64,000 nt of DNA from the NCBI RefSeq assembly GCF_020447305.1, contig NZ_CP095732.1:806001-870000 (forward strand), in the 5' to 3' direction. The notes below the pieces were generated by a model. That model had not been told where the DNA came from. It ran no database searches and saw nothing but the letters and a program-made list of their open reading frames with translations. A program made the position numbers and the translations under genes. This document shows, one piece after another, positions 63,081 through 64,000 of this stretch (its first letter is position 1; every line of letters starts with the position of its first letter). Origin of the DNA: Abyssibius alkaniclasticus (GTDB lineage: Bacteria; Pseudomonadota; Alphaproteobacteria; Rhodobacterales; Rhodobacteraceae).

Positions 63081-64000
63081 TTACTCCTTCAGGCCGGAGG
63101 ACCGGTGCAGCATCCAGTCGACCACGAAATTTACCGCGATTGTCAGCAAGGCAATGGCACCGGCGGCCATCAGCGGCAGGGCGGCAAGGCTGAAATTGAT
63201 GCTGGCGAAGTTGATGAAGCCCGACAGGTCGCGCACCATGCTGCCCCAGTCGGCCAGGGGTGGCTGGATGCCGACACCAAGGAAGGACAAAGCGGCGATG
63301 GACAGGAACACAAAGCAGAAGCGCAAGCCGAATTCGGCCAGCAGGGGTGCCACCGCATTGGGCAGAATTTCGCGGAAAATCAGGTAAGGCAGGGTTTCGC
63401 CACGCAGTTTTGCCGCCTCGATATAGTCCATGACCACGATATTCACACCCACCGCGCGCGCCAGCCGGAACACGCGCGTGCTGTCAAGCACGGCAAGGAT
63501 GAGGATCATGTTGATGGTCGACTGCCCAACGATGGTGATGAGCAGCAGCGCGAAAATCAGCTGCGGTATGGCCATAAGCACATCAACCGTGCGGCTCAGC
63601 AACTGATCAACCCAACCGCCCAGCGTGGCGGCGAGAAAACCAAGCGTGGCCCCCAGCACGAAGGTGAGCAGCGCGGTGACGAGCGCGATGCCGACCGTGT
63701 TGCGCGCGCCGTAAATCAGGCGGGTGAGCAGGTCGCGGCCGATCTGGTCGGTGCCAAGGATATGGCCTTCGACTTGACCGGGAAAGGCGTTGGTGGCGGC
63801 GAATATCTGCGCCTCGCCATAGGGTGCGATGACCGGCGCGCCGATGGCGACGATGGCATAGAGCAGAATGACGAATATGCCGAAGGCGGCGGTCAGCGGC
63901 ATCTGGCGAAAGAGCTTGCGGCTGGCGGCCGTGCCCGCGGAGCGGCCCAGCAGGCGAAAGGCGAAAGCCAGCGCGATGCAGCCCGCAATGGTGAGCGCGA
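63081..64000 (-). CDS. Peptide-type ABC transporter permease (DppC-like), 5' end beyond window
   Basis: The frame is open from the stop at 63081 to the window edge. It has about six membrane helices. HILGTDQIGRDLLTRLIYGAR near the N-terminus and AAKLRGETLPYLIFREILPN, the EAA loop that contacts the ATPase, are typical of DppC/OppC. An in-frame ATG at 63902 would give 273 residues, but upstream of it the frame continues with a basic stretch and another hydrophobic segment (ALTIAGCIALAFAF), so the true start is probably outside. Confidence 0.85.
   Translation of the reverse strand, partial: ALTIAGCIALAFAFRLLGRSAGTAASRKLFRQMPLTAAFGIFVILLYAIVAIGAPVIAPYGEAQIFAATNAFPGQVEGHILGTDQIGRDLLTRLIYGARNTVGIALVTALLTFVLGATLGFLAATLGGWVDQLLSRTVDVLMAIPQLIFALLLITIVGQSTINMILILAVLDSTRVFRLARAVGVNIVVMDYIEAAKLRGETLPYLIFREILPNAVAPLLAEFGLRFCFVFLSIAALSFLGVGIQPPLADWGSMVRDLSGFINFASINFSLAALPLMAAGAIALLTIAVNFVVDWMLHRSSGLKE

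Overview
The window is high-G+C chromosomal DNA of a member of the Rhodobacteraceae (Alphaproteobacteria). This rests on gene order and protein types: htpX-rsmB-heparinase-purH, hemC-hemD-Mic60-HemY, leuS-lptE-holA, tsaD-gpsA-EVE, short acidic porins of the Rhodobacter type, and a dispersed GGGGGTTTCACACCCCC / GGGATATTT..AGCAAAAGATGA intergenic repeat. The strongly acidic porins hint at a saline or alkaline habitat (inference). I see no rRNA, prophage, insertion sequence or CRISPR array.

Layout. 1-9.7 kb: housekeeping genes (HtpX fragment, RsmB, heparinase-like protein, PurH, MFS exporter; on the minus strand Trm112-like, Lon-N, CnoX-type thioredoxin, HD hydrolase, a sulfotransferase-like protein). 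9.8-12.7 kb: ahcY with a terminator, a probable unannotated structured RNA, and an M42 peptidase. 12.8-16.3 kb (minus): tsaD-gpsA-EVE-DUF1761-DMP19. 16.3-20.8 kb: hemC-hemD and the bacterial Mic60-HemY pair, then tRNA-Thr(CGU). 21-24.2 kb: BON-MscS channel, YihY/BrkB, GST.

24.2-35.7 kb is an accessory cell-surface region. It holds a dual-domain glycosyltransferase coupled to a radical SAM protein, secreted small proteins in an A+T-richer patch, and a probable operon of UDP-glucose dehydrogenase, a secreted caspase-like protease with Sel1 repeats, a DxD glycosyltransferase-like protein with a Sel1 tail, and an unknown protein; a sulfotransferase gene diverges from it. 35.7-40 kb is a tightly overlapped catabolic operon (BKACE, GNAT, acetylpolyamine-amidohydrolase-like deacetylase, DauA-like FAD dehydrogenase, RidA) followed by aroQ. 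Together these suggest processing of an acetylated basic amine or amino acid to an imine, a keto acid and acetyl-CoA-derived products. I consider these two blocks the best candidates for undescribed biology.

40-47.2 kb: GST, holA, lptE, leuS, and two tandem porin paralogues with different leaders. 47.2-55 kb: PLP homeostasis protein, LD-transpeptidase-fold protein, ribA, an OmpR-family regulator, SoxR with a divergent VOC protein and an operator-like site, exonuclease III, crotonase, folC-accD. 55.1-59.2 kb: two CPBP-family membrane proteins (one degenerate with a 12-bp tandem repeat), ilvD and an overlapping lipoprotein. 59.3-64 kb: a FadH/old-yellow-enzyme reductase, a bidirectional terminator repeat, and a peptide ABC transporter whose permease runs off the window edge.

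All functions are from reading translated sequence and remembered family motifs; no database search was possible.
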